Part shown: positions 36,741 through 46,140 of the stretch, in pieces | Layout of the letters: the number at the start of each line of letters is the position of its first letter | Position numbering within the stretch: the first letter of the stretch is position 1 | Assembly (NCBI GenBank): GCA_947085035.1 | Contig: CAMTUW010000007.1 | Coordinates: 1 to 64,000, forward strand | DNA length: 64,000 bases | From: CAMTUW01 sp947085035 | GTDB lineage: Bacteria > Actinomycetota > Coriobacteriia > Anaerosomatales > PHET01 | Reading direction: 5' to 3' | The notes under the pieces: generated by a model | What the model was told of the DNA's origin: nothing | Seen by the model: only the letters and a program-made list of their open reading frames with translations | Database searches by the model: none | Position numbers and translations under genes: made by a program

Positions 36741-37587
36741 ACTTCTGGACTCCGAGTTCCTTCGAGCGGCCAAGGGCCGCGTTGACAGCATCTGCGAACG
36801 CAAAACGCACGCCGTTAGCCTCAAGGCGTTCGAGCGCGGCGACGGTGGTACCGCCGGGACTGGCGACCTCGTTGATGATGTCAGCAGGATGCGCCCCCGT
36901 GTCAAGGAGCAACCTCGCCGTTCCGAGCATCGTCTGCACGGCGAGCTGCTGCGCGACCACCCGTGACATTCCCTGCTCGACACCCGCGCACGCGAGTGCG
37001 TCGACCACCAGCGCGAAATACGCGGGGCCCGAACCCGAGATCGCCGTGCCGACGTCTTGCTGAAGCTCTTCGATGATCACGCACTCGCCCAACGCCGAGA
37101 ACAGACCCACCACGACGTTGACCTGCTCTTCAGTGACCTCGCTGCCCGCGCTGATCAGAGCCATGCCCTCGCCTACCATCGCGGGCGCGTTGGGCATCAC
37201 GCGCACCACAGCGGCACCCGGAGCAAGCAGACTCTCGATTCGCGCGCACGAGATTCCCGCGGCAACTGAAATCACCAGTGTGGGCGAGAGGCCCACCGAA
37301 AGATCAGTGACTACCGAGCCGAGCACCTGCGGTTTCACGGCCAGAATCGACACGTCGGCCCCAGAGAGGGCCTCTGTGCCCGCAGCGACGCAACGAACCC
37401 CGTACCGCTCGGTCAGGACATGTCGTCGAGCTTCATCCGGTTCAGCGACGATCACGTCGTCGCATTTGAACAGGTCCGCAGCCAACAGGCCGGCGAGGAT
37501 CGCCTCGCCCATCCTGCCCCCACCGATGATGGCAAGAACTCCGAGCGGCACGGTGCTGTTCGCAGTTCGCGTCATCTGACGAATCAC
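36709..37587 (-). CDS. proC: Pyrroline-5-carboxylate reductase
   Basis: A 288- to 292-residue enzyme for the last step of proline synthesis, reducing pyrroline-5-carboxylate with NAD(P)H. The Rossmann motif LAIIGGGRMGEAIL is at the start, VKPQVLGSVV follows, and the C-terminal signature reads DINEVASPGGTTVAALERLE-like (here IINEVASPGGTT). The GTG at 37587 overlaps the sepF stop; ATG 37575 is an alternative. Confidence 0.94.
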   Translation of the reverse strand: MIRQMTRTANSTVPLGVLAIIGGGRMGEAILAGLLAADLFKCDDVIVAEPDEARRHVLTERYGVRCVAAGTEALSGADVSILAVKPQVLGSVVTDLSVGLSPTLVISVAAGISCARIESLLAPGAAVVRVMPNAPAMVGEGMALISAGSEVTEEQVNVVVGLFSALGECVIIEELQQDVGTAISGSGPAYFALVVDALACAGVEQGMSRVVAQQLAVQTMLGTARLLLDTGAHPADIINEVASPGGTTVAALERLEANGVRFAFADAVNAALGRSKELGVQKYGNTDHRTSR

Positions 37588-38141
37588 TCGGGGGCCGGAA
37601 ACATGCGGGACTTCTCGAAACGACGACGCTCAGCATCAGAGACCTCGACGTTATGCGGGGTGAGCATGAACGTCCTGTCCGAGACTTTCTGCAGTCCACC
37701 GTCGAGCCCATAGGTCAGGCCCGTCGAGAAATCGATGAGTCGCTTCGCGACATCAGGACTGGAGGTGGTCAGGTTCAAGATGACCGGCGTGCCCTGCTTG
37801 AACTTGTCGGCGATCGACTGGGCATCGTCGAAGCTCTTCGGGTGCGCGATGTGCATCTTGACCTGCGGATTCATCTGAGTGACCGCCGCCGGACCCGTAG
37901 GAACGCTTCGCAATGGCGCGCCGGAACGCTGACGCTCCTCATCATACCCACGGTCAACACGCCTGACCGCGTTGGGGTGGGCCGCCGATCCGTAGGGCGA
38001 CTCAGCACCGACGCCGCGCCTGCGCGAAGCCTCTTCGTCGTGGTGATCCACGGCTTCAGCTTCATATTCGTCTTCGTAGTACTCGTCGTCCCATTCGTCC
38101 TCGAGACCGAGCCGTACCTTCATGCGATGCCAGAAACCCAC
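37584..38141 (-). CDS. sepF: Cell division protein SepF
   Basis: A 185-residue protein. An N-terminal amphipathic stretch (MGFWHRMKVRLGLED) binds membrane, an acidic linker follows, and the C-terminal SepF domain (KSFDDAQSIADKFKQGTPVI, then LDGGLQKVSDRTFMLTP) binds the FtsZ tail and polymerises. With no FtsA in this cluster SepF should be the FtsZ membrane anchor. Confidence 0.95.
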   Translation of the reverse strand: MGFWHRMKVRLGLEDEWDDEYYEDEYEAEAVDHHDEEASRRRGVGAESPYGSAAHPNAVRRVDRGYDEERQRSGAPLRSVPTGPAAVTQMNPQVKMHIAHPKSFDDAQSIADKFKQGTPVILNLTTSSPDVAKRLIDFSTGLTYGLDGGLQKVSDRTFMLTPHNVEVSDAERRRFEKSRMFPAPE

Positions 38142-38165
38142 GACTGACTCCCTCGACGTCGATGC

Positions 38166-38843
38166 CTACCGCCCGAAGATCGCGCGTCCGACGCGCACGA
38201 TGGTCGCGCCCTCCTCGACAGCGACGCGGTAGTCGTTGGTCATACCCATGGACAACTCGTCTAACTCTACACCATTTATAGGCATCTCTTTGAGAGAGTC
38301 CCGCAGTTCACGCAGACCACGAAAGACCCAACGGACCTCTTCGGGACGATGAAAGGGCGCCATAGTCATGAGACCACGAACCTGGACACCGGGCTCTCTC
38401 GACACCTCGAGGAGCACATCTCGAAGGTCTCCCGGTTCGAATCCATGTTTGGCGAGTTCACCGGCGACATTCACCTGCAGCAGCACGTCTTGGACAACGT
38501 CCATCTCGCGCGCGCGCCTCGCGATCTCTCGAAGCAGCCGCATGGAATCAACCGAGTGGATCAGATGAGTCCTGCCAACCACGTCTTTGACCTTGTTGGT
38601 CTGAAGTGTCCCGATGAAGTGCCACCTCACACCTGGGAACAACCCGTGCTTTCCGAGAAACTCCTGCACGCGGTTCTCGCCGAAATCCACAATCCCGGCA
38701 TCCAGTGCCTGCCGGATGTCTTCGAGACCGACCGTCTTGGTCACGGCGACTATCGTCACGTCTGCCGGATCGCGATCTGCTGCATCGGCGGCGTCAAGAA
38801 CATGTCGCCGAACCGCCTCATACCGGGCGGCAACAGGCGTCAC
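38166..38843 (-). CDS. YggS family PLP homeostasis protein
   Basis: A 225-residue PLP-binding TIM barrel (PLPBP). The cofactor lysine is in VTIVAVTKTV, and FGENRVQEF, WHFIGTLQTNK and LSMGMTNDY are signature stretches. GTG 38843 is chosen for the GGGGGAG site 6 bases before it, immediately after the phoU stop. It buffers free PLP; position next to sepF is conserved in many Gram-positives. Confidence 0.93.
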   Translation of the reverse strand: MTPVAARYEAVRRHVLDAADAADRDPADVTIVAVTKTVGLEDIRQALDAGIVDFGENRVQEFLGKHGLFPGVRWHFIGTLQTNKVKDVVGRTHLIHSVDSMRLLREIARRAREMDVVQDVLLQVNVAGELAKHGFEPGDLRDVLLEVSREPGVQVRGLMTMAPFHRPEEVRWVFRGLRELRDSLKEMPINGVELDELSMGMTNDYRVAVEEGATIVRVGRAIFGR

Positions 38844-38847
38844 GGCA

Positions 38848-39513
38848 CTACTCCCCCTTCGCGGCGTCAGTCGGCCAATCACGCTCACCGGTGATCAGGT
38901 AGGCGATTCGCTCACCGATATCGACCGCGTTGTCAGCGATTCGCTCGAGGTAGCGGCTCGCGAGCACCATCGAGGAGGCCCACTCGATCTCCTCTTCCTC
39001 TTGCAGGCGGGCGAGTTCGCGGAAGAACTGCTTGTAGAGATGGTCGATCGGCTCGTCGAGCTCGGGAAGCTTGCAGGCGAGTTCCAGATCGCGGGTAGCA
39101 AGCGCCTCACGGGTCGTATCCAAGACGCGGTACACGAGATTGCCCTGCGCCTGGATGAGATCGTAGAGCGTCTGGGGTCCGCGACGTCCGGCGGTGCGGC
39201 GTGTCGCGCGGGCGATGTTGACCGCGAGGTCGGCCATCCGCTCGAGGTGCATCGCGATGTAGGTCAACGACAGCAACAGGCGCAGGTCGCGAGCGACGGG
39301 GAACTGGGTCGCTATCGTCTCGAGAACCCTCTCCTCGACCCCGAGGCATCGCTCGTCGATTCTGTCGTCACCAGCGATGACCTGCTCGGCGAGTTCCAGA
39401 TCGCCAGCGATCAGCGAGGTGACGGATGCACGGGTCGCCGCCGCGACCGCAACGACGATGTCGACGACCTCGGCGTGCAGGTCGGTCAACTCCTGATTGA
39501 ACTGTTCACGCAT
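38848..39513 (-). CDS. phoU: PhoU-like phosphate regulator
   Basis: A 221-residue all-helical protein with two PhoU repeats; metal-binding ExxxD motifs appear as HLERMADLAVNIAR and YLERIADNAVDIGER. PhoU normally works with the Pst transporter and PhoR, but no pst or pho gene is in the window. A TATACT at 39550-39555 (minus strand) is a possible -10. The gene is inserted between pgeF and yggS, whose pairing is otherwise usual. Confidence 0.88.
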   Translation of the reverse strand: MREQFNQELTDLHAEVVDIVVAVAAATRASVTSLIAGDLELAEQVIAGDDRIDERCLGVEERVLETIATQFPVARDLRLLLSLTYIAMHLERMADLAVNIARATRRTAGRRGPQTLYDLIQAQGNLVYRVLDTTREALATRDLELACKLPELDEPIDHLYKQFFRELARLQEEEEIEWASSMVLASRYLERIADNAVDIGERIAYLITGERDWPTDAAKGE

Positions 39514-39602
39514 TGGTACTCCTCAGAAGCCGCGGGCGTGGTCAACACCAGTATAGGCCCTGCACGCCAAGGGGATGTGTCTCCGGTGTTAATTACGGGA
39601 CG

Positions 39603-40439
39603 TCAGAACGGCTTGATGCAGACAACCGCCCCGTGACGCCCGGTCAGTCCGTTCTCCTGGCGGTAGGAGAAGAACAGGTCAGTGTGTTCGGCCGTGCACA
39701 TCCCCAACGCGGTGATCTCGCATATCTCCATGCCCGCATCGACCAAGGAGGCGATCACGGCGATCTCGAGGTCAAGGCCACCGGATTCGCCTTGAACCGC
39801 TGGAGTGAAGGCTCGTGCGAACCTCGACAGTAACTCGTGGTCCACGTCGTAGTGCGCAGCGCAGATGTGGGGCCCGATGTAGGCGCGAACAGAGCCCGGA
39901 GAGCATCCACTGAGTCTGGCGACATCTCGAACAGCGCTACCGGGCAAAGACGCGAGCGCTCCACGCCACCCGGCGTGAACCACTCCGATGACAGGCCCGG
40001 GGGCAACGAGCACGACAGGAACGCAGTCGGCGAAGCACAGTAGAAGTGGCACCCCCGGAAGATCCGTGATGAGCGCGTCGGTCCCGGGTATCGGTGGAGC
40101 CCCGTGCTTCGCGTACGCACCGGCCCCCACGGAGTCGACGCCGACCACTGCGATGACCTCACCGTGAACCTGCTCGGCACAGGTGAGCTGATCGCGGCAA
40201 CCGTTCAGGTCCATGGACTCGAGTAGCATGGTGCGATTGAAGTCCACGGCCACCGGATCATCGCCAACGTGTGCAGCCAGATCGAGTCCGGAATGCGATC
40301 CCCTGCTGATACCGCCGCCTCGCTCGGTGAATCCGAACACCACCCCGACATCTGAGGCGAGAGTAGGATCAGCCCACCAGGAAACGCCGTTGTTCGAGCG
40401 ATGAGACAGTTGCGGTCGCGATGTGAAGGACGCTGGCAT
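39603..40439 (-). CDS. pgeF: Polyphenol oxidase/purine nucleoside-type PgeF (YfiH family)
   Basis: A 278-residue DUF152 protein. The zinc-site residues are visible in TCAEQVHG, LLLCFADCVPVVL and GVVHAGWRGAL (H, C, H), and the domain ends with DLFFSYRQENGLTGRHG. Family members act as peptidoglycan editing or purine nucleoside phosphorylase/adenosine deaminase enzymes. ATG 40439 has GGGAGG six bases upstream. It follows ftsZ after a terminator-like hairpin. Confidence 0.9.
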   Translation of the reverse strand: MPASFTSRPQLSHRSNNGVSWWADPTLASDVGVVFGFTERGGGISRGSHSGLDLAAHVGDDPVAVDFNRTMLLESMDLNGCRDQLTCAEQVHGEVIAVVGVDSVGAGAYAKHGAPPIPGTDALITDLPGVPLLLCFADCVPVVLVAPGPVIGVVHAGWRGALASLPGSAVRDVARLSGCSPGSVRAYIGPHICAAHYDVDHELLSRFARAFTPAVQGESGGLDLEIAVIASLVDAGMEICEITALGMCTAEHTDLFFSYRQENGLTGRHGAVVCIKPF

Positions 40440-40481
40440 GAACGACCTCCCTGCCACTTCGATTCGGCTCAAGAAAGAGTC

Positions 40482-40525
40482 GGACCCGGTAACGACGAGG
40501 TCGCGCCGTCGTCGCTACCGGGTCC
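40482..40525 (-). terminator. Strong hairpin terminator after ftsZ
   Basis: Arms GGACCCGGTA and TACCGGGTCC are perfect and the stem extends inward through CGACGA/TCGTCG pairs, more than 16 bp in all. On the minus strand it is followed by CGACTCTTTCTTG. It lies between the ftsZ stop and pgeF, separating the two. Confidence 0.7.
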
Positions 40526-40556
40526 AAACCGGAGTGTCACACAAAACGCCTTGAAA

Positions 40557-41636
40557 TCAGAAGGTGCGCTTCTTGAGGAAGTTAGGGATGTCCAGCTCGT
40601 CTTCACCGATCGGCTCGAACGCCGGAACGCTGAGCGCCCCGTCGTCTTGCGTCAGCCCCGAAAAAGACATCGCCTCTTGTTTGCGCGTCCCATCGAAACC
40701 TGTGGCGATGACCGTGACGCGAATCTGATCCATCATCGAATCGTCGATCACAGCCCCGAAGATGATGTTGGCGTCAGGATGCGCTGCGGCGGCGACAACC
40801 TCGGCCGCTTCAGTCACCTCGAGCAGCGCAAGATCGCTGCCGCCTGCGATTGAGAGGAGCACGCCTTCCGCGCCTTGGATCGAGGACTCAAGAAGCGGAC
40901 TTGAAATGGCTGCCTTCGCGGCATCGTGTGCCCGGTTGTCACCAGCGGCGAGTCCGATACCCATGAGCGCGGAGCCCGCATCCTTCATGATGGTGCGAAC
41001 GTCCGCGAAGTCGAGGTTGATGAGGCCAGGTACCGTGATGAGGTCGGTGATGCCCTGCGTGCCCTGACGAAGGATGTCGTCAGCGATGCGGAACGCGTCA
41101 AGCATCGTGGTCTTCTTCTCAGCGACTTGGAGAAGTCGATCGTTAGGGATGATGATCAAGGTGTCGACGACCTCGCGAAGACGCCGGATACCCTCTTCCG
41201 CCTGCAAGGCGCGCTTGCGACCCTCAAAAGCGAACGGACGCGTGACGACGCCGACGGTCAGCGCGCCTATCTCTTCCTTCGCGATCTGGGCGATGATCGG
41301 AGCGGCCCCGGTACCGGTACCGCCACCCTCACCCGCCGTGATGAAGACCATGTCGGCGCCCTGGAGCGCCTCCTTGATCTCCGCACGATTCTCCTCGGCC
41401 GCCTGGAGGCCCACGTCAGGATTGGCGCCCGCCCCAAGACCCTTCGTGAGGTTGACCCCGACGTGAACCTTGTAGTCAGCATCAGACATCAACAATGCCT
41501 GCGCATCGGTGTTCACCGCAATGAATTCGACGCCCTTGACGCCGGCTTCGACCATCCGGTTCACAGCGTTGGTCCCACCGCCACCGATTCCGACAACCTT
41601 GATGACCGCGAGATAGTTTGCGCCCGTTTCGAGCAT
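40557..41636 (-). CDS. ftsZ: Cell division protein FtsZ
   Basis: A 359-residue tubulin-like GTPase. VVGIGGGGTNAVNRM is at the start, the GTP signature GEGGGTGTGAAP is near residue 105, and the conserved C-terminal tail LDIPNFLKKR is present for SepF binding. Two adjacent ATG codons begin the gene (41639 and 41636); the second is better spaced from GGGGAGG. It forms the Z ring. It is transcribed from its own leader below ftsQ. Confidence 0.97.
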   Translation of the reverse strand: MLETGANYLAVIKVVGIGGGGTNAVNRMVEAGVKGVEFIAVNTDAQALLMSDADYKVHVGVNLTKGLGAGANPDVGLQAAEENRAEIKEALQGADMVFITAGEGGGTGTGAAPIIAQIAKEEIGALTVGVVTRPFAFEGRKRALQAEEGIRRLREVVDTLIIIPNDRLLQVAEKKTTMLDAFRIADDILRQGTQGITDLITVPGLINLDFADVRTIMKDAGSALMGIGLAAGDNRAHDAAKAAISSPLLESSIQGAEGVLLSIAGGSDLALLEVTEAAEVVAAAAHPDANIIFGAVIDDSMMDQIRVTVIATGFDGTRKQEAMSFSGLTQDDGALSVPAFEPIGEDELDIPNFLKKRTF

Positions 41637-41639
41637 CAT

Positions 41640-41825
41640 TGGCCTCCCCGAGAATCCCGACTATTCGACTAACCCTAAACCTCTAGTTGACCGTTATTGT
41701 ACCGACTGAACGCTCAATCTTCGCATAAACCTTATCCCTTGTGCAAGCCCCTCATCGAAAAATTCTGAAGGTGGGGTCGAACCTTGACCATCATCGCAGC
41801 TCACGGGCGTATCCACACCCTCGAC
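41640..41825 (-). promoter_or_regulatory. ftsQ-ftsZ intergenic region with putative ftsZ promoter
   Basis: A 186-base AT-richer gap in otherwise overlapping genes. A TACAAT hexamer on the minus strand (41696-41701) is a good -10 with no clear -35, and TTGCAC lies further upstream. A weak AAGGT/ACCTT hairpin followed by AATTTTT lies near 41760-41790 and could attenuate readthrough from ftsQ. Independent ftsZ transcription is expected. Confidence 0.45.
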
Positions 41826-42779
41826 TCAGGGGTCGAGACCACGCCAGGTTGGGCTGGACACAACCCTCACGTTGATGTAGACGAGCCGTCCTTTGTGTTG
41901 TTCGAGGATCTCCCTGGCTATCCGATCCTTGACTGCAATACCTTCGGCATCACCGATGAACACTTCGACATCGTCATCGAGAATCAAGGCCGTACGCTCG
42001 ATCGTCGGAGCTGAAATCACCCGTGTGCGAGCTTTCAGCTCACGACTCAAACCCGCCGCGACGCGCACGGCATTGAGCAGGATCTCGGAGTCCGTCACCT
42101 TTCCTGCGACTGGCTCGACCGCTTCAAGATCGCGAATCGAAAGCACTCCTGTCTCGGCAGCGCTCCTGAGACCAAGCCAATAGCCATCAGGTGACACGAC
42201 CCACAGCTCTGTGCCGCCGGTGTCGACGACAGCGGCCGGCTCGCGCTCTGTCACGTGGATCACCAGCGCGTCAGGAAACCGACGGTCGAGTCGTGCGGAC
42301 TCGACCCACGGATCGGCCTCGACCCTCTTGCGGATGACCGTCGTGTTCAAAGTGAGCACCGAGGTGTCCGGAGCGATCCTCGCAAGATCGCGAACCTGTT
42401 GTTCCGACAGGTGACGCACTCCTGTCACGGACACCTCTCTCAGGTGAAACGTCTTCCCGGTGGCGAAGATCGTCGCCCCCCACCCCAACGCGATCAGCGC
42501 GGCGAGAACCGCGAGCAGGATCGCGAAGGCGCGCAACCGGGCGGAGCGTAGCCTTCGTTCCCGATCATCGCGCTTCGAACTCGCGAGGCGTTTGCCCTGA
42601 TGCGAGCGAAGAGCCCGGCTTCCCGTAGCAACCACACGTCCGGTCCGCCTGGTGGAACCCGCGTCACTCTGAGCTCTGTCGTACCGGACTCGGACGGAGT
42701 CTTCGGTGCCTATCTCGACTCGCTTACGGCGAGTCGAGCCTGCCGATGAACCGTATTTCCGGCGTGAGTTCGACGCCAT
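41826..42779 (-). CDS. ftsQ: Cell division protein FtsQ
   Basis: A 317-residue single-pass membrane protein: a long basic cytoplasmic tail (1-85), a helix at about 86-105, a POTRA domain (FHLREVSVTGVRHLSEQQV), and an FtsQ domain. It connects early and late division proteins with FtsL. It overlaps murB by 56 bases. The C-terminus after DREILEQHKGRLVYINVR is short. Confidence 0.92.
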   Translation of the reverse strand: MASNSRRKYGSSAGSTRRKRVEIGTEDSVRVRYDRAQSDAGSTRRTGRVVATGSRALRSHQGKRLASSKRDDRERRLRSARLRAFAILLAVLAALIALGWGATIFATGKTFHLREVSVTGVRHLSEQQVRDLARIAPDTSVLTLNTTVIRKRVEADPWVESARLDRRFPDALVIHVTEREPAAVVDTGGTELWVVSPDGYWLGLRSAAETGVLSIRDLEAVEPVAGKVTDSEILLNAVRVAAGLSRELKARTRVISAPTIERTALILDDDVEVFIGDAEGIAVKDRIAREILEQHKGRLVYINVRVVSSPTWRGLDP

Positions 42780-43638
42780 GAGTGTCTCGCACTACCTCCC
42801 TGACCCTGTCGATAAGAGCCATCACGTTGGCCGCCGTGGCCGCACCGGTGTTCACGATGAAGTTGGCGTGGACCTCAGAGATCATCGCACCCCCATACGT
42901 GAGCCCTTTGAGTCCCGCACTTTCGATCAGGCGCCCTGCGCTATCGCCTGGAGGGTTCACGAAGATACTTCCCGCATTGGGAGAGCCCAAGGGTTGGGTT
43001 TGCTTGCGCCTCTCGTAACTCTTCTCCATCGCCGCACGCGTGACCTCGACGTCTCCTTGTTCAAGAACGAGCGACGCCTCGACGATTATCCCATCCACCG
43101 GAAAGATGGACGTGCGATAGCGCCAGTCGATCCGATCGCCGCGAACAGAGACAAGCCCCTCTCCCGGCACGAAGAGCGTCACAGCACCCACCACAGAGCC
43201 CAGCCACGTCTCTCGGGAGCCGGCGTTCATGAAGACCGCGCCACCCAGCGTGCCGGGTATCCCCACGGCGAACTCAAGACCGCTCAAGCCACGACGAAAC
43301 GATTCCTGAACCACGACGGCGAGAACCACACCGGCGCCCGCGACGATCTGAGTGCCATCGACCGAATAGTGTCTGAACCCGCTGCCAAGAACGATGACTG
43401 CGCCTTCAAACCCCGCGTCCGAGACGAGCACATTGCTCCCCTTGCCCAACACGATCCAATCGACGGCCTCGTCTTTCAGGATCGCGACTGCACTTGAGAG
43501 GGACTCCATGTCGTCGCACTCCACGTACAGCGCCGCAGGTCCACCGATTCGAAATGTCGTGTGCTTGGAGAGTGGCTCCTCGAGGCGCACCTCGCCAGCG
43601 ACGGACAGCAGCCGATCGTAGGCGCTTCTCACTGACAC
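42724..43638 (-). CDS. murB: UDP-N-acetylenolpyruvoylglucosamine reductase
   Basis: A 304-residue FAD enzyme making UDP-MurNAc with NADPH. HTTFRIGGPAALYVE, WIVLGKGSNVLVSDAGFEG and the proton-donor stretch NAGSIFVNPPGDSAGRLIE are diagnostic (type II-like, with a C-terminal FIGR). The GTG start overlaps murC by ten bases. Confidence 0.96.
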   Translation of the reverse strand: MSVRSAYDRLLSVAGEVRLEEPLSKHTTFRIGGPAALYVECDDMESLSSAVAILKDEAVDWIVLGKGSNVLVSDAGFEGAVIVLGSGFRHYSVDGTQIVAGAGVVLAVVVQESFRRGLSGLEFAVGIPGTLGGAVFMNAGSRETWLGSVVGAVTLFVPGEGLVSVRGDRIDWRYRTSIFPVDGIIVEASLVLEQGDVEVTRAAMEKSYERRKQTQPLGSPNAGSIFVNPPGDSAGRLIESAGLKGLTYGGAMISEVHANFIVNTGAATAANVMALIDRVREVVRDTHGVELTPEIRFIGRLDSP

Positions 43639-45020
43639 GGGGGCGCCCCCGTCACGCGCTCGTCGAGCGCCGTGAGTATCTCGGCGCCGATGGTCGTGAC
43701 ATCGCCTGCACCCATGGTCAAGACGAGGTCGCCGTCGCGCAGGCGCCCAGCGAGATACGGGACGATATCGGCCCTGTGCGGCAAGTACGCCGCAGAGCGA
43801 CGCGGGGCGTGCGCGAGCGTCTCGCGAAGCAACGTCTTTCCGCTGACTCCGGGAATCGGGGTCTCGCCGGCGCTGTAGACGTCCATGAACACCACGTGAT
43901 CAGCCGAGTCGAACGAGCGCCCGAAGTCGGACGCGAACGCCTCCGTTCGGGAGTATCGATGTGGCTGGAAGACGGCCCATACCCTTCGGTACCCCAAGTC
44001 GGCAGCCGCCTTGAGTGTCGCTGCGAGTTCGGTCGGGTGGTGGGCGTAGTCATCGACAATCCTCACGCCACCCACGGTCCCGATGTGATCGAATCGCCTG
44101 CGCACCCCGCGAAACCCACTCAGAGCCGCCGCTGCTTCGCCCAAGTCCGAACGCAGTGCGAAGGCGACCGCCAGCGCACCGACCGCATTACTCACCATGT
44201 GCAACCCCGGAACAGCAGTGCTGCACCGAACCGTACTGCCGAAAGCATTCACTTCGAACGCATAGCCCGCGTCACGCCTCTCGGCCGAGATGCAACGGAC
44301 GTCAGCATCTTCGGCGAAGCCGTAGGTCAGTATTCGTCGGTCGCAACGACGCGCCAACTCCACCAAGCGCGCATCATCGGCGCACACGACGAGAGCACCC
44401 TGTGGGACCGTCCGACACATGAAATCGACGAAGGTATCCTCGATCTCATCGAGCGACGAGTAGTGATCCAGATGGTCGGCCTCGATATTGGTGATGAGCG
44501 CGACATCCGGCTCGAGATGCACGAATGAGCCGTCGCTCTCGTCGGCTTCGACGACGTAGTGTTTCCCGCTGCCGTTTCGAGCATTGGTGCCGAACTCGTC
44601 AAGTTCCCCACCTATGAGAAACGTCGGGTCGAGCCCCATCCCGTGAAGCATCGTCGCGACCATTGACGAGGTTGACGTCTTCCCATGGGTCCCGGCGACC
44701 GCGATGGTACTGCGCCCTTCGGCGAGATGGGCGAGCATTCTCGCTCGCGGCCATATCTCGAGTCCACGCGCGCGCGCTTCGACGAGTTCCGGGTTTCGGT
44801 CAGGAATCGCCGATGACACCACCACGACCTGCGGATCACCGACATTCGCGGCGTCGTGACCGATGAAGACTCGCACACCCGCGGCTCTCAGCCCACGCGA
44901 GTAGCGCGATTCTTTGAGGTCGCTTCCGGACACCGCGACACCGCGCTCGCTCAACACGAGCGCGAGCCCGCTCACGCCGGCACCGCCTACTCCGATGAAA
45001 TGCGCGTACTTCGCGTCCAC
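43629..45020 (-). CDS. murC: UDP-N-acetylmuramate-L-alanine ligase
   Basis: A 463-residue Mur ligase adding L-alanine. The N-terminal IGVGGAGVSGLALVL, P-loop AGTHGKTSTSSMVATML, and NIEADHLDHY are present. GTG 45020 is used because AGGA lies 6 bases upstream and family sequence begins there; seven bases separate it from the murG stop. Confidence 0.96.
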   Translation of the reverse strand: MDAKYAHFIGVGGAGVSGLALVLSERGVAVSGSDLKESRYSRGLRAAGVRVFIGHDAANVGDPQVVVVSSAIPDRNPELVEARARGLEIWPRARMLAHLAEGRSTIAVAGTHGKTSTSSMVATMLHGMGLDPTFLIGGELDEFGTNARNGSGKHYVVEADESDGSFVHLEPDVALITNIEADHLDHYSSLDEIEDTFVDFMCRTVPQGALVVCADDARLVELARRCDRRILTYGFAEDADVRCISAERRDAGYAFEVNAFGSTVRCSTAVPGLHMVSNAVGALAVAFALRSDLGEAAAALSGFRGVRRRFDHIGTVGGVRIVDDYAHHPTELAATLKAAADLGYRRVWAVFQPHRYSRTEAFASDFGRSFDSADHVVFMDVYSAGETPIPGVSGKTLLRETLAHAPRRSAAYLPHRADIVPYLAGRLRDGDLVLTMGAGDVTTIGAEILTALDERVTGAPPCQ

Positions 45021-45027
45021 TTGTGTC

Positions 45028-46140
45028 CTATCGAATCGCTTGTGTCCGCGCGGCGGACCGAACAAGCTCCGCGGCGCGCGCGGCGGCGTCCGGTGCGCCC
45101 AGCGCGCGTGATGCGGCAGACATACTAGCACGCGCTTGAGTGTCACCCAGCAACCCCATGACGACCCGAGAGAACAATGGCTCGTCCAGTTGACTATCGG
45201 TCACAAGTCTCGCAGCCCCACGGTTCACCATGCTTGCGGCGTTCTTTGACTGATGATCGTCGGTCGCATACGGGTAGGGCACCAGCACGGCGGGTACTCC
45301 GAGCGCCGTCAACTCTGCGATTGAAGTCGCCCCTGCCCTGCAAACCACGAGATCCGCAGATGCCAGGGCTGCTCCCATGTCGTCGATGTAGTCGTACACC
45401 ATCCACCGCTCGACATCGAAACCGCTCGCGTTCGCGAGCTCCTCACGGACGACATCCGCCTCAGCTCGACCAGCGACATGCACGACTCGCAGGCCATCGA
45501 GTTCCATGAGCTCCGGGGCCAACGCGACGATGGCACTGTTGAGGTGCCGGGCACCCCTGCTTCCCCCGAACACCAGCAGCACGCGGACTTCGGGGGGTAG
45601 CCCCATGCTTCGACGACCCTCCTCGCGAGAAGAGGCGAGAACGGCTTCGCGCACGGGGTTTCCGGTCACCACTGCTCTGGCCGGGTACTTCAGATACGAC
45701 GCGGATTCCGGGTAGGTCACAGCGACGGTCCGCGCCCATCGTGAGAGAAGGCGGTTGGCCAGACCGGGCACGGAGTTCTGCTCGTGCAGTATCAGGGGAA
45801 CTCCCCGAGCGGCCGCCGCGAGACCCACCGGAATGGATACGTAGCCGCCGAAGCCGACCACGACATCTGGCCGCTTGCGCCCCATCTCCCACCACATGCG
45901 CAGCGCAGAAGAGGCTGTGAGCACCGCCGAGGTCACAACGGTCCAGGGACGCGCCCGGTCGAACCCGCGAGCTGGCAGTGCGCGAAACAACACGCCCGCC
46001 TCGGGAACGATTCTCGCCTCAAGGCCATCCGGAGTACCGACGAAGGTGACGGTGTCATGCTCTCCTGCGAGCAACCTTGCCACGCACAGGGCGGGGTAGA
46101 TGTGGCCGGCCGTTCCTCCGCCGCTCACGATTGCTTTCAC
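45028..46140 (-). CDS. murG: UDP-GlcNAc:lipid I N-acetylglucosaminyltransferase
   Basis: A 370-residue GT-B enzyme that makes lipid II at the inner membrane face. GGGTAGHIYPALCVA is the N-terminal signature, HEQNSVPGLANRLLSRWA and GGSRGARHLN follow, and VCRAGATSIAELTALG is the UDP-GlcNAc site. GTG 46140 has GGAG 9 bases upstream and overlaps the ftsW end by 86 bases. Confidence 0.95.
   Translation of the reverse strand: MKAIVSGGGTAGHIYPALCVARLLAGEHDTVTFVGTPDGLEARIVPEAGVLFRALPARGFDRARPWTVVTSAVLTASSALRMWWEMGRKRPDVVVGFGGYVSIPVGLAAAARGVPLILHEQNSVPGLANRLLSRWARTVAVTYPESASYLKYPARAVVTGNPVREAVLASSREEGRRSMGLPPEVRVLLVFGGSRGARHLNSAIVALAPELMELDGLRVVHVAGRAEADVVREELANASGFDVERWMVYDYIDDMGAALASADLVVCRAGATSIAELTALGVPAVLVPYPYATDDHQSKNAASMVNRGAARLVTDSQLDEPLFSRVVMGLLGDTQARASMSAASRALGAPDAAARAAELVRSAARTQAIR

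Noticed and set aside
41784..42014. Plus-strand frame starting in the ftsQ-ftsZ gap
   Set aside because: It runs mostly antisense to ftsQ and has no ribosome site.
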